A DNA stretch of 64,000 nt from positions 30,284 to 94,283 of the forward strand of contig QCBG01000005.1 of NCBI GenBank assembly GCA_003279115.1, written 5' to 3'. The notes beneath the pieces were generated by a model. That model made no database searches. It saw only the letters and a program-made list of their open reading frames with translations, and had not been told where the DNA came from. Positions 36,566 through 45,905 of the stretch are shown piece after piece (the first letter of the stretch is position 1; each line of letters opens with the position of its first letter). The position numbers were made by a program, and so were the translations under genes. The DNA comes from Prochlorococcus sp. AG-347-E03 (GTDB taxonomy: Bacteria; Cyanobacteriota; Cyanobacteriia; PCC-6307; Cyanobiaceae).

Positions 36566-38449
36566 ATGAAAATAAATTATTTACTTGAAAAGATATATAG
36601 TTTTCCAAGACTTTCGAGAGTTTTATTACTTATATCTATTGATATTTTTATAATTTATCTTTCTGTTTTTATTACATTTAATTTTGATCTTAATAATTCA
36701 AACCTTATCAAATGGCTTTTTCTAAGTATTAGTATTTTTTCTATTTTAACTAATTTCTTTTCAGGATTTTATTTAAACATTACCCGATTTATTGGTAGTC
36801 AAACATATTATAAATTTGCAAAAATAAATTTAATTGTGATTTTTTTTATATATTTATGCGGGGAATTTCTAAATTTTAAATTACCAAGTATTTTCAGCTT
36901 CTTAAAACTCTACATAATTTCAACATCCTTAATTTTTTTTATAAGAATCTTCATAAGAGATTTAGTAATGAAATACTCAAAAAATAAAAATATTAATAAT
37001 TCAATAGGAATATATGGTGCAGGTGCTGCTGGAACTCAGCTACTAGCATCCCTAAAACTCTCAAGATTAAATATAGTCGCTTTTTTTGATGATAATCCTA
37101 AATTATGGGGTACAAAAATTAACGAAGTGAAAATTTATCCTCCACATCAAATTTATAAATTTAAAGATAGTTTAAAACAAATACTTTTAGCTATTCCATC
37201 AATAAAAATTTCGAGAAAAAGAACAATAATTAAAATGTTGCAAAATCTTGAATTACCAATTTTGGATATGCCTTCAATAGATGAAATCACAAAAGGAAAA
37301 ACTAAGATTGATGCACTTAGGCCAATACCAATTGAAGAACTTTTAGGAAGAGAAGTGATCGAAGCCCAAAGTGATTTAATGAAATTAGCTATTAAAAATA
37401 AAACAATTTTAATAACTGGTGCGGGTGGATCTATTGGTAGTGAATTATGTAGGCAAGTAATTCAGCATAAGCCAAAGAAAATTGTAATTTTGGAAATAAG
37501 CGAAGAGAATCTCTATAAAATAAATGAGGAACTTTTTCAAATAAATATCGACAAAATAAAAATAATATCTATCTTAGGTTCAAGTTCTAATTTCAAATTA
37601 GTCAGTAAAACTATCAAAGATAATAATATTGATATTATTTTTCATGCAGCCGCTTATAAACATGTTCCAATAGTTGAGTTAAATCCAATAGAAGGTATTA
37701 AAAATAATATATTCTCAACAGTTGCAGTATGCGAGGCATCAGTTGAAAACCATATTGAAAAACTAATTTTAATATCAACTGATAAATCTGTTAGACCTAC
37801 AAATATAATGGGGGCATCAAAACGAGTCGCAGAATTAGTTGTTCAAGCCTATGCAGAAAAAGAGTCCTATAAATTCAAAAAAGATAGTAATTACAAAGAA
37901 ACATTGTTTTCAATGGTAAGGTTTGGGAATGTACTAGGATCTTCAGGATCTGTAGTCTTAAAATTTAAAGAACAAATAAAATCTGGGGGTCCTATCACCT
38001 TAACTGACTCAAATATAATTAGATATTTTATGACAATGAAAGAAGCCGCTCAACTTGTTATTCAATCATCAGTCCTTTCTAAAGGTGGAGATATCTTTTT
38101 ATTAGATATGGGCAATCCAGTAAAAATATATGATCTTGCGAAACAAATGGTAAACCTCAGTGGACTTTCAATAAAGAATAAAAATAATATACAAGGTGAC
38201 ATTGAAATTATTTCTACAGGATTAAGACCAGGTGAAAAATTATACGAAGAATTACTAATTGATGCTGAAGCAGAAAAAACTGACCATCCTTTAATATTTA
38301 GAGCAAAAGAAAATTTTATAATAATGGATGAAATTATTCCAAAATTAAAAGATTTAAAAAGGAATATTGATGAAAGAAATAAAGATCAAACTTTAAAGAT
38401 ATTAAATGAATTAGTTAAAGAGTGGGATAATCAAAATAATATGAATTAG
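36566..38449 (+). CDS. FlaA1/CapD-type NDP-sugar 4,6-dehydratase, membrane-bound
   Basis: A 627-residue protein. Four N-terminal membrane helices span about residues 17-130, a CoA-binding-like Rossmann segment (GIYGAGAAGTQLLASL) follows at 148-163, then the SDR domain with TGAGGSIGSELCRQ (284-297). AAAYKHVPIVELNP and TDKSVRPTNIMGASKRVAEL are diagnostic of WbpM/PglF/CapD enzymes, with Met replacing the usual catalytic Tyr before xxxK. These enzymes turn UDP-GlcNAc into UDP-4-keto-6-deoxy-GlcNAc. The DegT aminotransferase at 31054 is a logical partner. Confidence 0.92.
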   Translation: MKINYLLEKIYSFPRLSRVLLLISIDIFIIYLSVFITFNFDLNNSNLIKWLFLSISIFSILTNFFSGFYLNITRFIGSQTYYKFAKINLIVIFFIYLCGEFLNFKLPSIFSFLKLYIISTSLIFFIRIFIRDLVMKYSKNKNINNSIGIYGAGAAGTQLLASLKLSRLNIVAFFDDNPKLWGTKINEVKIYPPHQIYKFKDSLKQILLAIPSIKISRKRTIIKMLQNLELPILDMPSIDEITKGKTKIDALRPIPIEELLGREVIEAQSDLMKLAIKNKTILITGAGGSIGSELCRQVIQHKPKKIVILEISEENLYKINEELFQINIDKIKIISILGSSSNFKLVSKTIKDNNIDIIFHAAAYKHVPIVELNPIEGIKNNIFSTVAVCEASVENHIEKLILISTDKSVRPTNIMGASKRVAELVVQAYAEKESYKFKKDSNYKETLFSMVRFGNVLGSSGSVVLKFKEQIKSGGPITLTDSNIIRYFMTMKEAAQLVIQSSVLSKGGDIFLLDMGNPVKIYDLAKQMVNLSGLSIKNKNNIQGDIEIISTGLRPGEKLYEELLIDAEAEKTDHPLIFRAKENFIIMDEIIPKLKDLKRNIDERNKDQTLKILNELVKEWDNQNNMN

Positions 38450-38522
38450 ATACATCATTTTATGCATTCTTTTTTTATTTCTAATGATATTTATACCCTA
38501 TTAATGAGCCTAATTTTTTAAT

Positions 38523-40070
38523 TTGAATAAAAAAAATACAAAAGTCAATTCGAAATATTTGCTTTTTATTCCGCTACTTATTTATTTCGGGAAAAGAAGT
38601 CTTATTGCATATGATGAAGGATTTTATGCTTTACAGGCAAGATGGATAATTGAAAAATCTAATTGGATTGGGCCAATGTGGTGGGATCAAGTTACTTCTG
38701 ATAGAACAATTGGTATTCAATTTTTAATTGCACTAGCGAAGAAATTTTTTGGAGATTCGTTGCTTGTAATTTATATACCAATTATATTTGCATCTGTTTT
38801 AATGCTTTATTGTACATATGAATTACATAAAGAATTAATAGAGGATGAAAATCCAATATATTCAGCCTTAATATTATCGACAACATTTCTATGGATAAAT
38901 TATGCACATATGGCTACTCAAGATATGGTTTTTTCTTCTTTAGTTTCATTGGGTATATTATCAACAATAAAAGCCTATAAAAATAATAATAAAAATCAAA
39001 TATTAATTTCAGGATCTTGGATAGGTCTTGCAGTAATGATGAAAACATATTTAACAGTAATACCTTTATTAGGAATATTTCCTTTTTATATAAGATCAAA
39101 ATTAATTTATAAACGCAATTTCTGGATTGGCGTAATCATAGGATTCTTACCTTTTGCTTTTTGGAGTTACAAATATATTTCAATATACAGTTTCTCAACT
39201 TATGGCGGTCTTTTTGAAAAGTTAATGTTTCTCTCAAAGAAAAATAATTTCACTAATCCTTTCTTCTACTATTTGTGGAACTTCTCAATTAATATCTTCC
39301 CATGGACAATTCCTTCTTTCGTAGGTTTCTTTAAAGCATCAAATTATAATAGAATTTCAAAATATTTTTTATTCTTTTACCCAATTTTTATTCTTTTTTT
39401 ACTAAGTTTATTCTCTACTAAAACGCCTTATTATCCAATTCAAATTTTATCTTTAACATCTATCAATACATATATTGGAATTAAATACTTTATTGAAAAA
39501 AATAATAATATTAATATTTTTTATCTTGAGAAAATAAACTTTCTTCTCATCCCAATCTTAACTATTACATTTACAATTATTATTAATTTCTCAGGATTAA
39601 TATATCTAGATAATAGAAGTAAGCCTTTTGTGTTTATTGGAGGTGGATTATTTAGTTTTATATGGATAATCTATAATCTCTTAAAAAATAAAAAAAGAAA
39701 ATTTAATTTTGCAATTCTAGGTCCTTATCTTTTGATTTTGTTTTTAGTACAGTCAGGACTTATCACCGATAAATCAAAAGAATTAAGAATTGCAATTGAT
39801 GATTTATTTAAAAATGAAAAACTATCAAATATATCAATTGAAATAATAAAACCTGCAGCTAAGGATGATGAAGCATTGTCCAAAATAATAAAAATAATGG
39901 TTAAAACTCCAAATATTGGAGAAAGAAGATTAGATAATTTAAGTGACCTAAGAAGTGATAGCTTTGCTTGGACAACAAAAGATTTTAATGGAAATATCAC
40001 ACCTGAACGATACAAAATAGTAAGCGAAGATAAAGTATTCTATCCTTGGAAATTAATTTACAAGAAATGA
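38523..40070 (+). CDS. PMT/ArnT-family membrane glycosyltransferase
   Basis: A 515-residue GT-C integral membrane protein. The N-terminal periplasmic loop carries LIAYDEGFYALQARWIIEKS, the conserved acidic Asp-Glu pair of PMT/ArnT enzymes (about residue 30), and MATQDMVFSSLVSLGI lies further on. About 10 hydrophobic helices follow, then a soluble C-terminal domain of some 100 residues. It is a second, divergent member of the type seen at 9611. Probably adds a sugar from a lipid-phosphate donor to the polysaccharide or lipid A. TTG start. Confidence 0.75.
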   Translation: MNKKNTKVNSKYLLFIPLLIYFGKRSLIAYDEGFYALQARWIIEKSNWIGPMWWDQVTSDRTIGIQFLIALAKKFFGDSLLVIYIPIIFASVLMLYCTYELHKELIEDENPIYSALILSTTFLWINYAHMATQDMVFSSLVSLGILSTIKAYKNNNKNQILISGSWIGLAVMMKTYLTVIPLLGIFPFYIRSKLIYKRNFWIGVIIGFLPFAFWSYKYISIYSFSTYGGLFEKLMFLSKKNNFTNPFFYYLWNFSINIFPWTIPSFVGFFKASNYNRISKYFLFFYPIFILFLLSLFSTKTPYYPIQILSLTSINTYIGIKYFIEKNNNINIFYLEKINFLLIPILTITFTIIINFSGLIYLDNRSKPFVFIGGGLFSFIWIIYNLLKNKKRKFNFAILGPYLLILFLVQSGLITDKSKELRIAIDDLFKNEKLSNISIEIIKPAAKDDEALSKIIKIMVKTPNIGERRLDNLSDLRSDSFAWTTKDFNGNITPERYKIVSEDKVFYPWKLIYKK

Positions 40071-40189
40071 ATTACTTTTAGTGATATCTTCAAGAAAAAA
40101 TTGATTTAATAATATCATTATCTTTAAATAATGATTAACCATAAATGTTTTCTTGTAATTAATACAACCTTATAGATTAAAATTAAAAA

Positions 40190-41629
40190 ATGGGAATTCC
40201 TATTAAAAACATTTGTTGCATTGGTGCTGGATACGTTGGAGGACCAACAATGACAATGATGGCAAGCAAATGTCCTGATATAAATTTTAATGTTGTTGAT
40301 ATTAATGAGGAAAGGATTAAATCTTGGAATAATAAGAATCTATCAAAATTACCTATCTTTGAACCAGGTTTAGAAGAATTAATTATAAAGACAAGAAATA
40401 AAAACTTATTTTTCTCAACAGATATAAAGGAAGCTATTGAATCAGCTGATATTATTTTTATATCAGTAAATACTCCTACCAAAACCAAAGGTCTTGGAGC
40501 CGGGAAATCAAGTGATTTAAAATGGGTTGAGGCCAGTGCTAGAGAAGTAGCAAGATACTCCAAAGGATATACCATAGTTGTTGAAAAAAGCACCTTACCA
40601 GTGAGGACTGCAGAGGTTATAGAAAATATATTAAATTCAGCAAAAACTAATTCTAAAAGAGAGGAAATAAGTTTTGACGTGTTATCCAATCCAGAGTTTT
40701 TAGCTGAGGGGACCGCAATAAAAGATTTAGATAGTCCTGATAGAGTGTTAATAGGGGGTGAAAATAAAAATGCAATGATTGCATTAGGTAATCTATATAA
40801 AGCATGGGTTCCAGAAGAAAAAATTCTTTTCACCAATATATGGAGTAGTGAGCTTGCCAAACTCACTTCCAATGCTTTTTTAGCTCAACGAATAAGTGCA
40901 ATAAATTCAATAAGTGCAATTTGCGAAGTTACTGAAGCAGATATTAGAGAAGTTTCAAGAGCTATTGGGAAAGACAGTAGGATTGGATCTAAGTTTCTCG
41001 ATTCTGGGCCAGGATTTGGAGGGAGTTGTTTTAAAAAAGATATCCTTAATCTTGTTTACTTATCTGAATATTTTGGATTAACTGAAGTGGCCTCTTTTTG
41101 GGAAAGTGTCGTTCAGATTAATAATTGGCATCAAAAAAGAATTTCAGAAATTATTGTTAAAAAACTTTTTGGGACTGTTACAAACAAAAAATTGGTAATT
41201 TTGGGATTTTCTTTTAAAGCTAATACTAACGACACCAGAGAATCTGCAGCCATTCATATATGCAGAAACTTACTTAATGAAGGTGCAAACCTTGTTATTC
41301 ATGATCCCAAAGTAAATTCATCTCAAATTACAAATGATTTAAAAATCAATCCCACAAAATTAATAGATAATGATAATTCTTCTTTTGATAAAAAATCAGG
41401 TACCTGGGGATTTAGTAAAAGTATTAATAATAATGAAATCTTTAATAACTCTTATGCAGTAATAATTCTTACCGAATGGGAAGAATATAGAAAACTTAAC
41501 TGGAAGTTGATAGCAAAAAAAATGGTGCCACCTGCTTGGGTTTTTGATTCAAGATCAATTGTAAATACTAATGAAGTAAAGGATGCAGGTCTTAGATTAT
41601 GGCGACTTGGTAATGGCCTTTCGGATTAG
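40190..41629 (+). CDS. ugd: UDP-glucose 6-dehydrogenase
   Basis: A 479-residue NAD-dependent enzyme oxidising UDP-glucose to UDP-glucuronate. The NAD motif is IGAGYVGGPT (residues 11-20), followed by VSVNTPTKTKGLGAGK-like residues (SVNTPTKTKGLG), VEKSTLPVRTAEVI and FLAEGTAIKDLDSPDRVLIGG. The catalytic Cys sits in GPGFGGSCFKKDI (about residue 280). It is of the long type resembling eukaryotic UGDH. The convergent neighbour is a UDP-glucuronate 4-epimerase, so the pair gives UDP-galacturonate. Confidence 0.95.
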   Translation: MGIPIKNICCIGAGYVGGPTMTMMASKCPDINFNVVDINEERIKSWNNKNLSKLPIFEPGLEELIIKTRNKNLFFSTDIKEAIESADIIFISVNTPTKTKGLGAGKSSDLKWVEASAREVARYSKGYTIVVEKSTLPVRTAEVIENILNSAKTNSKREEISFDVLSNPEFLAEGTAIKDLDSPDRVLIGGENKNAMIALGNLYKAWVPEEKILFTNIWSSELAKLTSNAFLAQRISAINSISAICEVTEADIREVSRAIGKDSRIGSKFLDSGPGFGGSCFKKDILNLVYLSEYFGLTEVASFWESVVQINNWHQKRISEIIVKKLFGTVTNKKLVILGFSFKANTNDTRESAAIHICRNLLNEGANLVIHDPKVNSSQITNDLKINPTKLIDNDNSSFDKKSGTWGFSKSINNNEIFNNSYAVIILTEWEEYRKLNWKLIAKKMVPPAWVFDSRSIVNTNEVKDAGLRLWRLGNGLSD

Positions 41630-41671
41630 TAATAGCGAAATTATATTCTTAAAATAAATCCAATAATACTT

Positions 41672-42721
41672 TTATTTTTTTTGATAATAAGGAGAATTAA
41701 AATATTCTTTATACCATGAAGCAAATTTCATAATACCCTCAGTTAATGAAGTTTTAGGACTGAAATTTACCCAGTTTCTTAACCTACCAATATCGGCAAA
41801 GGTTGCCTCAACATCGCCAGGTTGCATGGGTTTCATTTTCTTAATTGCTTTAACACCCAATGCCAACTCTAATATTTCAATAAAACTTAAAAGATTAGTT
41901 GGCTTATTACTACCTACATTAAAAATTCTATGAGGAGCGAAAGAAGTTGAAGGTTCTGGTTTGTTGTCATAAAAGCGATCATTTGAATATGGTGTTTTTA
42001 AACAACATCTATAAATAGCATCTATTACATCATTTATATAAGTAAAGTCTCTAGACATCTCACCATTATTAAAGACATTAATTGGTTCCTCCCTAAGCAT
42101 TGCATCTGCAAAAATCATTGGCGCCATATCTGGCCTACCCATTGGTCCATAAACGGTAAAAAATCTTAATCCTGTCATAGGTATTTGAAAAAGATGACTA
42201 TAAGAGTGAGCTAAGACCTCATTAGACTTTTTTGTGGCCGCATATAAACTTACAGGATGATCAACTGAATTAGATTCATTAAAAGGAATGATTTTATTAC
42301 CTCCATATACTGAACTACTAGATGCATAAATCAAATGCTCTACTTTAGAGTCTCTACATCCTTGTAATACATTTAGGAATCCAACTAGATTACTCTGGAT
42401 ATAACTCATTGGATTCTCTATTGAAAATCTTACTCCTGCTTGTGCTGCCAAGTTTATAACGATATTGGGTTTATGTTTTTTAAAAATTTCCTCTACTTTT
42501 TCTGTATTCTCAAGATTGATCCTGTAAAAATGCCACAAATTATTTTTATTAAATTTTTCAATATCCTCAATCCTCTTCTCTTTCAATAATGGATTATAGT
42601 AATTATTCATGTTATCTATACCAATAACTTCAACTTCTTCAGACAATAGTCGCTTTACAATTTCAGATCCTATAAATCCCGCTGCTCCTGTTACAAGAAT
42701 TTGTTTTTTACTTAAATTCAT
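41672..42721 (-). CDS. UDP-glucuronate 4-epimerase-like
   Basis: A 349-residue extended SDR. The NAD motif is TGAAGFIGSEIVKRLL (residues 11-26), and the substrate loop IDNMNNYYNPLLKEKRIEDI (about residues 36-55) is typical of UDP-glucuronate epimerases. NLAAQAGVRFSIENPMSYIQSN and the catalytic Ser/Tyr-xxx-Lys (SSSVYGGNK, then SLYAATKKSNEV) are intact. It would make UDP-galacturonate from the product of the ugd next door, which is convergent and 42 bases away. Confidence 0.9.
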   Translation of the reverse strand: MNLSKKQILVTGAAGFIGSEIVKRLLSEEVEVIGIDNMNNYYNPLLKEKRIEDIEKFNKNNLWHFYRINLENTEKVEEIFKKHKPNIVINLAAQAGVRFSIENPMSYIQSNLVGFLNVLQGCRDSKVEHLIYASSSSVYGGNKIIPFNESNSVDHPVSLYAATKKSNEVLAHSYSHLFQIPMTGLRFFTVYGPMGRPDMAPMIFADAMLREEPINVFNNGEMSRDFTYINDVIDAIYRCCLKTPYSNDRFYDNKPEPSTSFAPHRIFNVGSNKPTNLLSFIEILELALGVKAIKKMKPMQPGDVEATFADIGRLRNWVNFSPKTSLTEGIMKFASWYKEYFNSPYYQKK

Positions 42722-42949
42722 ATTTTAGTATTTTAAAATTTAAAGAAAAATTCAAGTTTTAACTTTATCTTTACCTTATTAGTGCTTAAATCTAATGTTA
42801 TCATTTCCTTCTTAGTACTTTTAATAATAATATTCTAATATTTGAAATTTCTCCTACTCAATTTTTTTTGTACTTTAACAACTAGTCTTATAAACTTCCG
42901 CCAAACATAATTAGGTTAAGATTAAGATAATTGCTATTAAAAGCGAAAT

Positions 42950-44389
42950 ATGACCATAAATAAAATCACACCCATTATTATGTGCGGTGGATCAGGTTCA
43001 CGTCTTTGGCCATTATCTAGAGAAAGTTTTCCAAAACAATATATATCAATAGATTCCGAACAAAGTATATCTATGCTCCAAAAAACGCAATTAAGAATCA
43101 ATGATCTAAAAAATATTAGTAGCCCGATTTTTATTTGTAATGAAGAGCACAGATTTATAGTTGCAGAGCAAATTAGGGAAATCAATATAAAGAACTTTTC
43201 AATATTACTAGAGCCTATTGGACGTAATACAGCCCCAGCAATAACTGTAGCTGCTTTAAAAGCATTGGAAAAAGATTCTGATCCTATATTACTTGTTTTA
43301 GCATCTGACCATGAAATAAAAAATAACAAAATTTTTATTGATACTCTTAATGCAGGAATCGAATATGCGTTAGAAGACAAATTAGTTACATTTGGAATAA
43401 TTCCAAATTCGCCAGAGACAGGTTATGGGTACATAAAAGCTTGCAAACCATTATCAGATACAAATCTTAGAGGTGAAAAAATTGAAGAGTTTTTAGAAAA
43501 GCCAGATATCAAAAAAGCAAAAGAACTGATTAAGGATAAAAAATTCTCTTGGAATAGCGGAATATTTATGTTCAGAGCCAAAGTTTTATTAGATGAGATA
43601 AATAAATTTTCACCTAATATATTGAAATACTGTAAAAACTCATTAGAAAATAGTACAAAAGATTTAGATTTTCAAAGATTAAATAAAATCTCATTTGAAC
43701 AATGTCCAAATGAGTCATTCGATGTTTCTATTATGGAAAAAACAGATAAAGGTTTAGTGATGCCTCTTAATTGTGGATGGAATGATATTGGGAGTTGGAA
43801 TGCGGTCTGGCAAAACTCAAAGAAAGACAATCAAGGGAACTATATAAAAGGGAAAATAATCACAGAAAAAACAAGTAACTCCTATCTAAGAAGTGAGAGC
43901 AGACTTCTTGTTGGGATTGGTTTAGAAAATTTGATTGTGGTAGAAACTAATGATGCGATTCTAGTAGCTGATAAGAATGAATCCCAACGTGTTAAAAATA
44001 TTGTCAGAAAGTTAAAAGAAAAAAAAATATTAGAAGGTCAGTACCATAGCAAAGTGACTAGGCCATGGGGTCACTTCATATCCATGGTAAATGATTCTAG
44101 ATGGCAAGTAAAATTAATAAATGTCAAACCTCAACAAAAATTATCACTTCAAATGCATCACCATAGGTCAGAGCATTGGGTAGTAGTGACTGGCACAGCA
44201 AAAGTTGAATTAAATGAAGAAACAAAAATTTTAGCTGAGAATGAGAGTATTTATATTCCTTTAGGATCTAAACATCGGCTTAGCAATCCTGGAAAAATTA
44301 ACCTTACATTAATAGAAGTTCAAAGCGGTTCATACGTTGGGGAAGACGATATTGTGAGATTTGAAGATAAATATGGAAGAAAACTATAA
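42950..44389 (+). CDS. manC: mannose-1-phosphate guanylyltransferase / mannose-6-phosphate isomerase
   Basis: A 479-residue bifunctional enzyme (type II). The N-terminal pyrophosphorylase signature GGSGSRLWPLSRESFPKQ is at about residues 12-29, with ETGYGYIKA and FLEKPD at mid-length. The C-terminal cupin isomerase domain has QMHHHRSEHWVVVTGTAKVE (about residues 403-422). It makes GDP-mannose, a precursor also for the fucose branch (fcl) in this island. Its stop overlaps the stop of the convergent galE by six bases. Confidence 0.95.
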   Translation: MTINKITPIIMCGGSGSRLWPLSRESFPKQYISIDSEQSISMLQKTQLRINDLKNISSPIFICNEEHRFIVAEQIREINIKNFSILLEPIGRNTAPAITVAALKALEKDSDPILLVLASDHEIKNNKIFIDTLNAGIEYALEDKLVTFGIIPNSPETGYGYIKACKPLSDTNLRGEKIEEFLEKPDIKKAKELIKDKKFSWNSGIFMFRAKVLLDEINKFSPNILKYCKNSLENSTKDLDFQRLNKISFEQCPNESFDVSIMEKTDKGLVMPLNCGWNDIGSWNAVWQNSKKDNQGNYIKGKIITEKTSNSYLRSESRLLVGIGLENLIVVETNDAILVADKNESQRVKNIVRKLKEKKILEGQYHSKVTRPWGHFISMVNDSRWQVKLINVKPQQKLSLQMHHHRSEHWVVVTGTAKVELNEETKILAENESIYIPLGSKHRLSNPGKINLTLIEVQSGSYVGEDDIVRFEDKYGRKL

Positions 44390-45478
44390 AAGATTTTTAA
44401 TCGAAATATTTTCTGTTGAGGAATTTATTTTTTTATATCCATTTGGATTATTTTTTGCCCATTTCCAACCATCGGCACACATATCAGATATATCTTTAAC
44501 TGGTTTCCAATTCAGTAAAGATAAAGAAAGACTATTGTTAGCTACTACTTGCGGTAAATCTCCAACCCTTCTATTTACAAATTTATAATCAATTTTGCAC
44601 TTATTGATTATTTCAAATTCTTTAATGAGACTAAGAACACTTATCCCCTTCCCAGTGCCTATATTTAAATTGATTAATTTTGGAGATCCTTTCATTAAAT
44701 AATCTAATGAAGCGACATGAGCTTTTGCTAAATCCATTACGTGAATATAATCTCTAATGCAGGTTCCGTCTTTAGTTGGCCAATCATTGCCAAATATATC
44801 TATTTTTTGTCTGAAGCCATTAGCAACTTGACAAATAATTGGGAAAATATTTGTAGGTTCATTTAATAAATCTTCCCCAATAAGACCACTCTCATGAGCA
44901 CCAATGGGATTAAAGTATCTAAGATTAGCTATTCTCCAATTAGAGTCACTTTCAAAGATATCAATTAATAGGTTTTCTATAGTAAGTTTAGTTTGGCCAT
45001 ATGGATTTGAAGGACTCTTTTCCATTTTTTCTGTAATTGAGATCTTTGCATTTTGATATACAGATGCACTACTACTAAAAACTATATTTTTGCAGTCATG
45101 TTTTTTCATTGTCTTCAAAAGATTAATTGCTCCGATTAAATTATTGTCCCAATAAGATAGAGGGTCTTGCACAGAATCACTTATAGACTTTAAACCTGCA
45201 AAATGTATTACAGAATATACTTTTTTATTAGTCTTTTCTGCTTTTATAAAAATGTCATTTAGAAGTTTTTCATTTCTTATATCACCTCTTACAAAAAATA
45301 TTCTTTCTTTGAAATCTTGGCCCACTAAATTTCCAATTTTTATTATTTGTTTCAATGATTGTGTTGAGCTATTAATATTTGAATCTATTACTATCAAACA
45401 ATATCCTTTTTCTAAGAAATCCAAGCATGTATGGCTACCGATATAGCCCGCACCGCCAGTTACTAAAATTGATTCCAT
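44384..45478 (-). CDS. galE: UDP-glucose 4-epimerase
   Basis: A 364-residue SDR. The start MESILVTGGAGYIGSHTCLD and IDSNINSS are canonical. SVIHFAGLKSISDSVQDPLSYWDNN, NIVFSSSASVYQNAK, PYGQTKLTIENLL (Tyr-xxx-Lys) and LRYFNPIGAHESGLIGED are all diagnostic of GalE. It interconverts UDP-glucose and UDP-galactose. It overlaps the convergent manC at its 3' end, and its start faces a 427-base AT-rich spacer. Confidence 0.94.
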   Translation of the reverse strand: MESILVTGGAGYIGSHTCLDFLEKGYCLIVIDSNINSSTQSLKQIIKIGNLVGQDFKERIFFVRGDIRNEKLLNDIFIKAEKTNKKVYSVIHFAGLKSISDSVQDPLSYWDNNLIGAINLLKTMKKHDCKNIVFSSSASVYQNAKISITEKMEKSPSNPYGQTKLTIENLLIDIFESDSNWRIANLRYFNPIGAHESGLIGEDLLNEPTNIFPIICQVANGFRQKIDIFGNDWPTKDGTCIRDYIHVMDLAKAHVASLDYLMKGSPKLINLNIGTGKGISVLSLIKEFEIINKCKIDYKFVNRRVGDLPQVVANNSLSLSLLNWKPVKDISDMCADGWKWAKNNPNGYKKINSSTENISIKNLL

Positions 45479-45905
45479 TTTAATAATAAAGTGATTTCTT
45501 GAAAGTAAGAGTTTAAAAATTTCTCCTACCCAAATTTATTTTATAGGTTGTGTTTTTAAACCTAGGATTTCATAAAAGTTTATTTTTATTTCATTAATTT
45601 TTTCTTATAAAAAAATTTTTAAAAATATCTTCAATTAATAAATAACTTCTCAAAAAGCAAACTAATTAAATTGGAAATTAAATTTTAAATACCTAAGCTT
45701 AAAATAAAAATATCTAAAAGAACTACTTTTAATAAAATGAATTAATAAACTAATAGTAAACTTTTTTAATATTAGAGAAAGCTTTATTTATTAATAAGGT
45801 TTTTATTTGATTATCTTAAAATCAATTATATTGATGAGATTATTAAAAATCAGCAATTATCCTATGATAAAATTTAAATAGTTTTGATAACTAACCTGAA
45901 AGAAT
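45479..45905. other. 427-base AT-rich intergenic region without genes
   Basis: The longest spacer of the window, between the divergent galE and Wzz-like genes. I see no ORF, tRNA or stable hairpin. It probably holds promoters for both directions. The sequence is dominated by A/T runs and has no clear repeats. Confidence 0.6.
45863..45868 (+). promoter_or_regulatory. candidate -10 element for the Wzz/Wza genes
   Basis: TATGAT lies 38 bases before the ATG of the Wzz-like gene and would give a leader of about 30 bases. No matching -35. Candidate only. Confidence 0.3.

Noticed and set aside
40183..40872. 229-codon open frame on the minus strand
   Set aside because: It lies fully antisense to ugd, which has all catalytic motifs. 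The translation is Ser/Leu/Ile-rich without any recognisable domain.
42937..43380. 147-codon minus-strand frame
   Set aside because: Antisense to the start of manC, whose pyrophosphorylase signature is intact; it reads as low-complexity shadow sequence.
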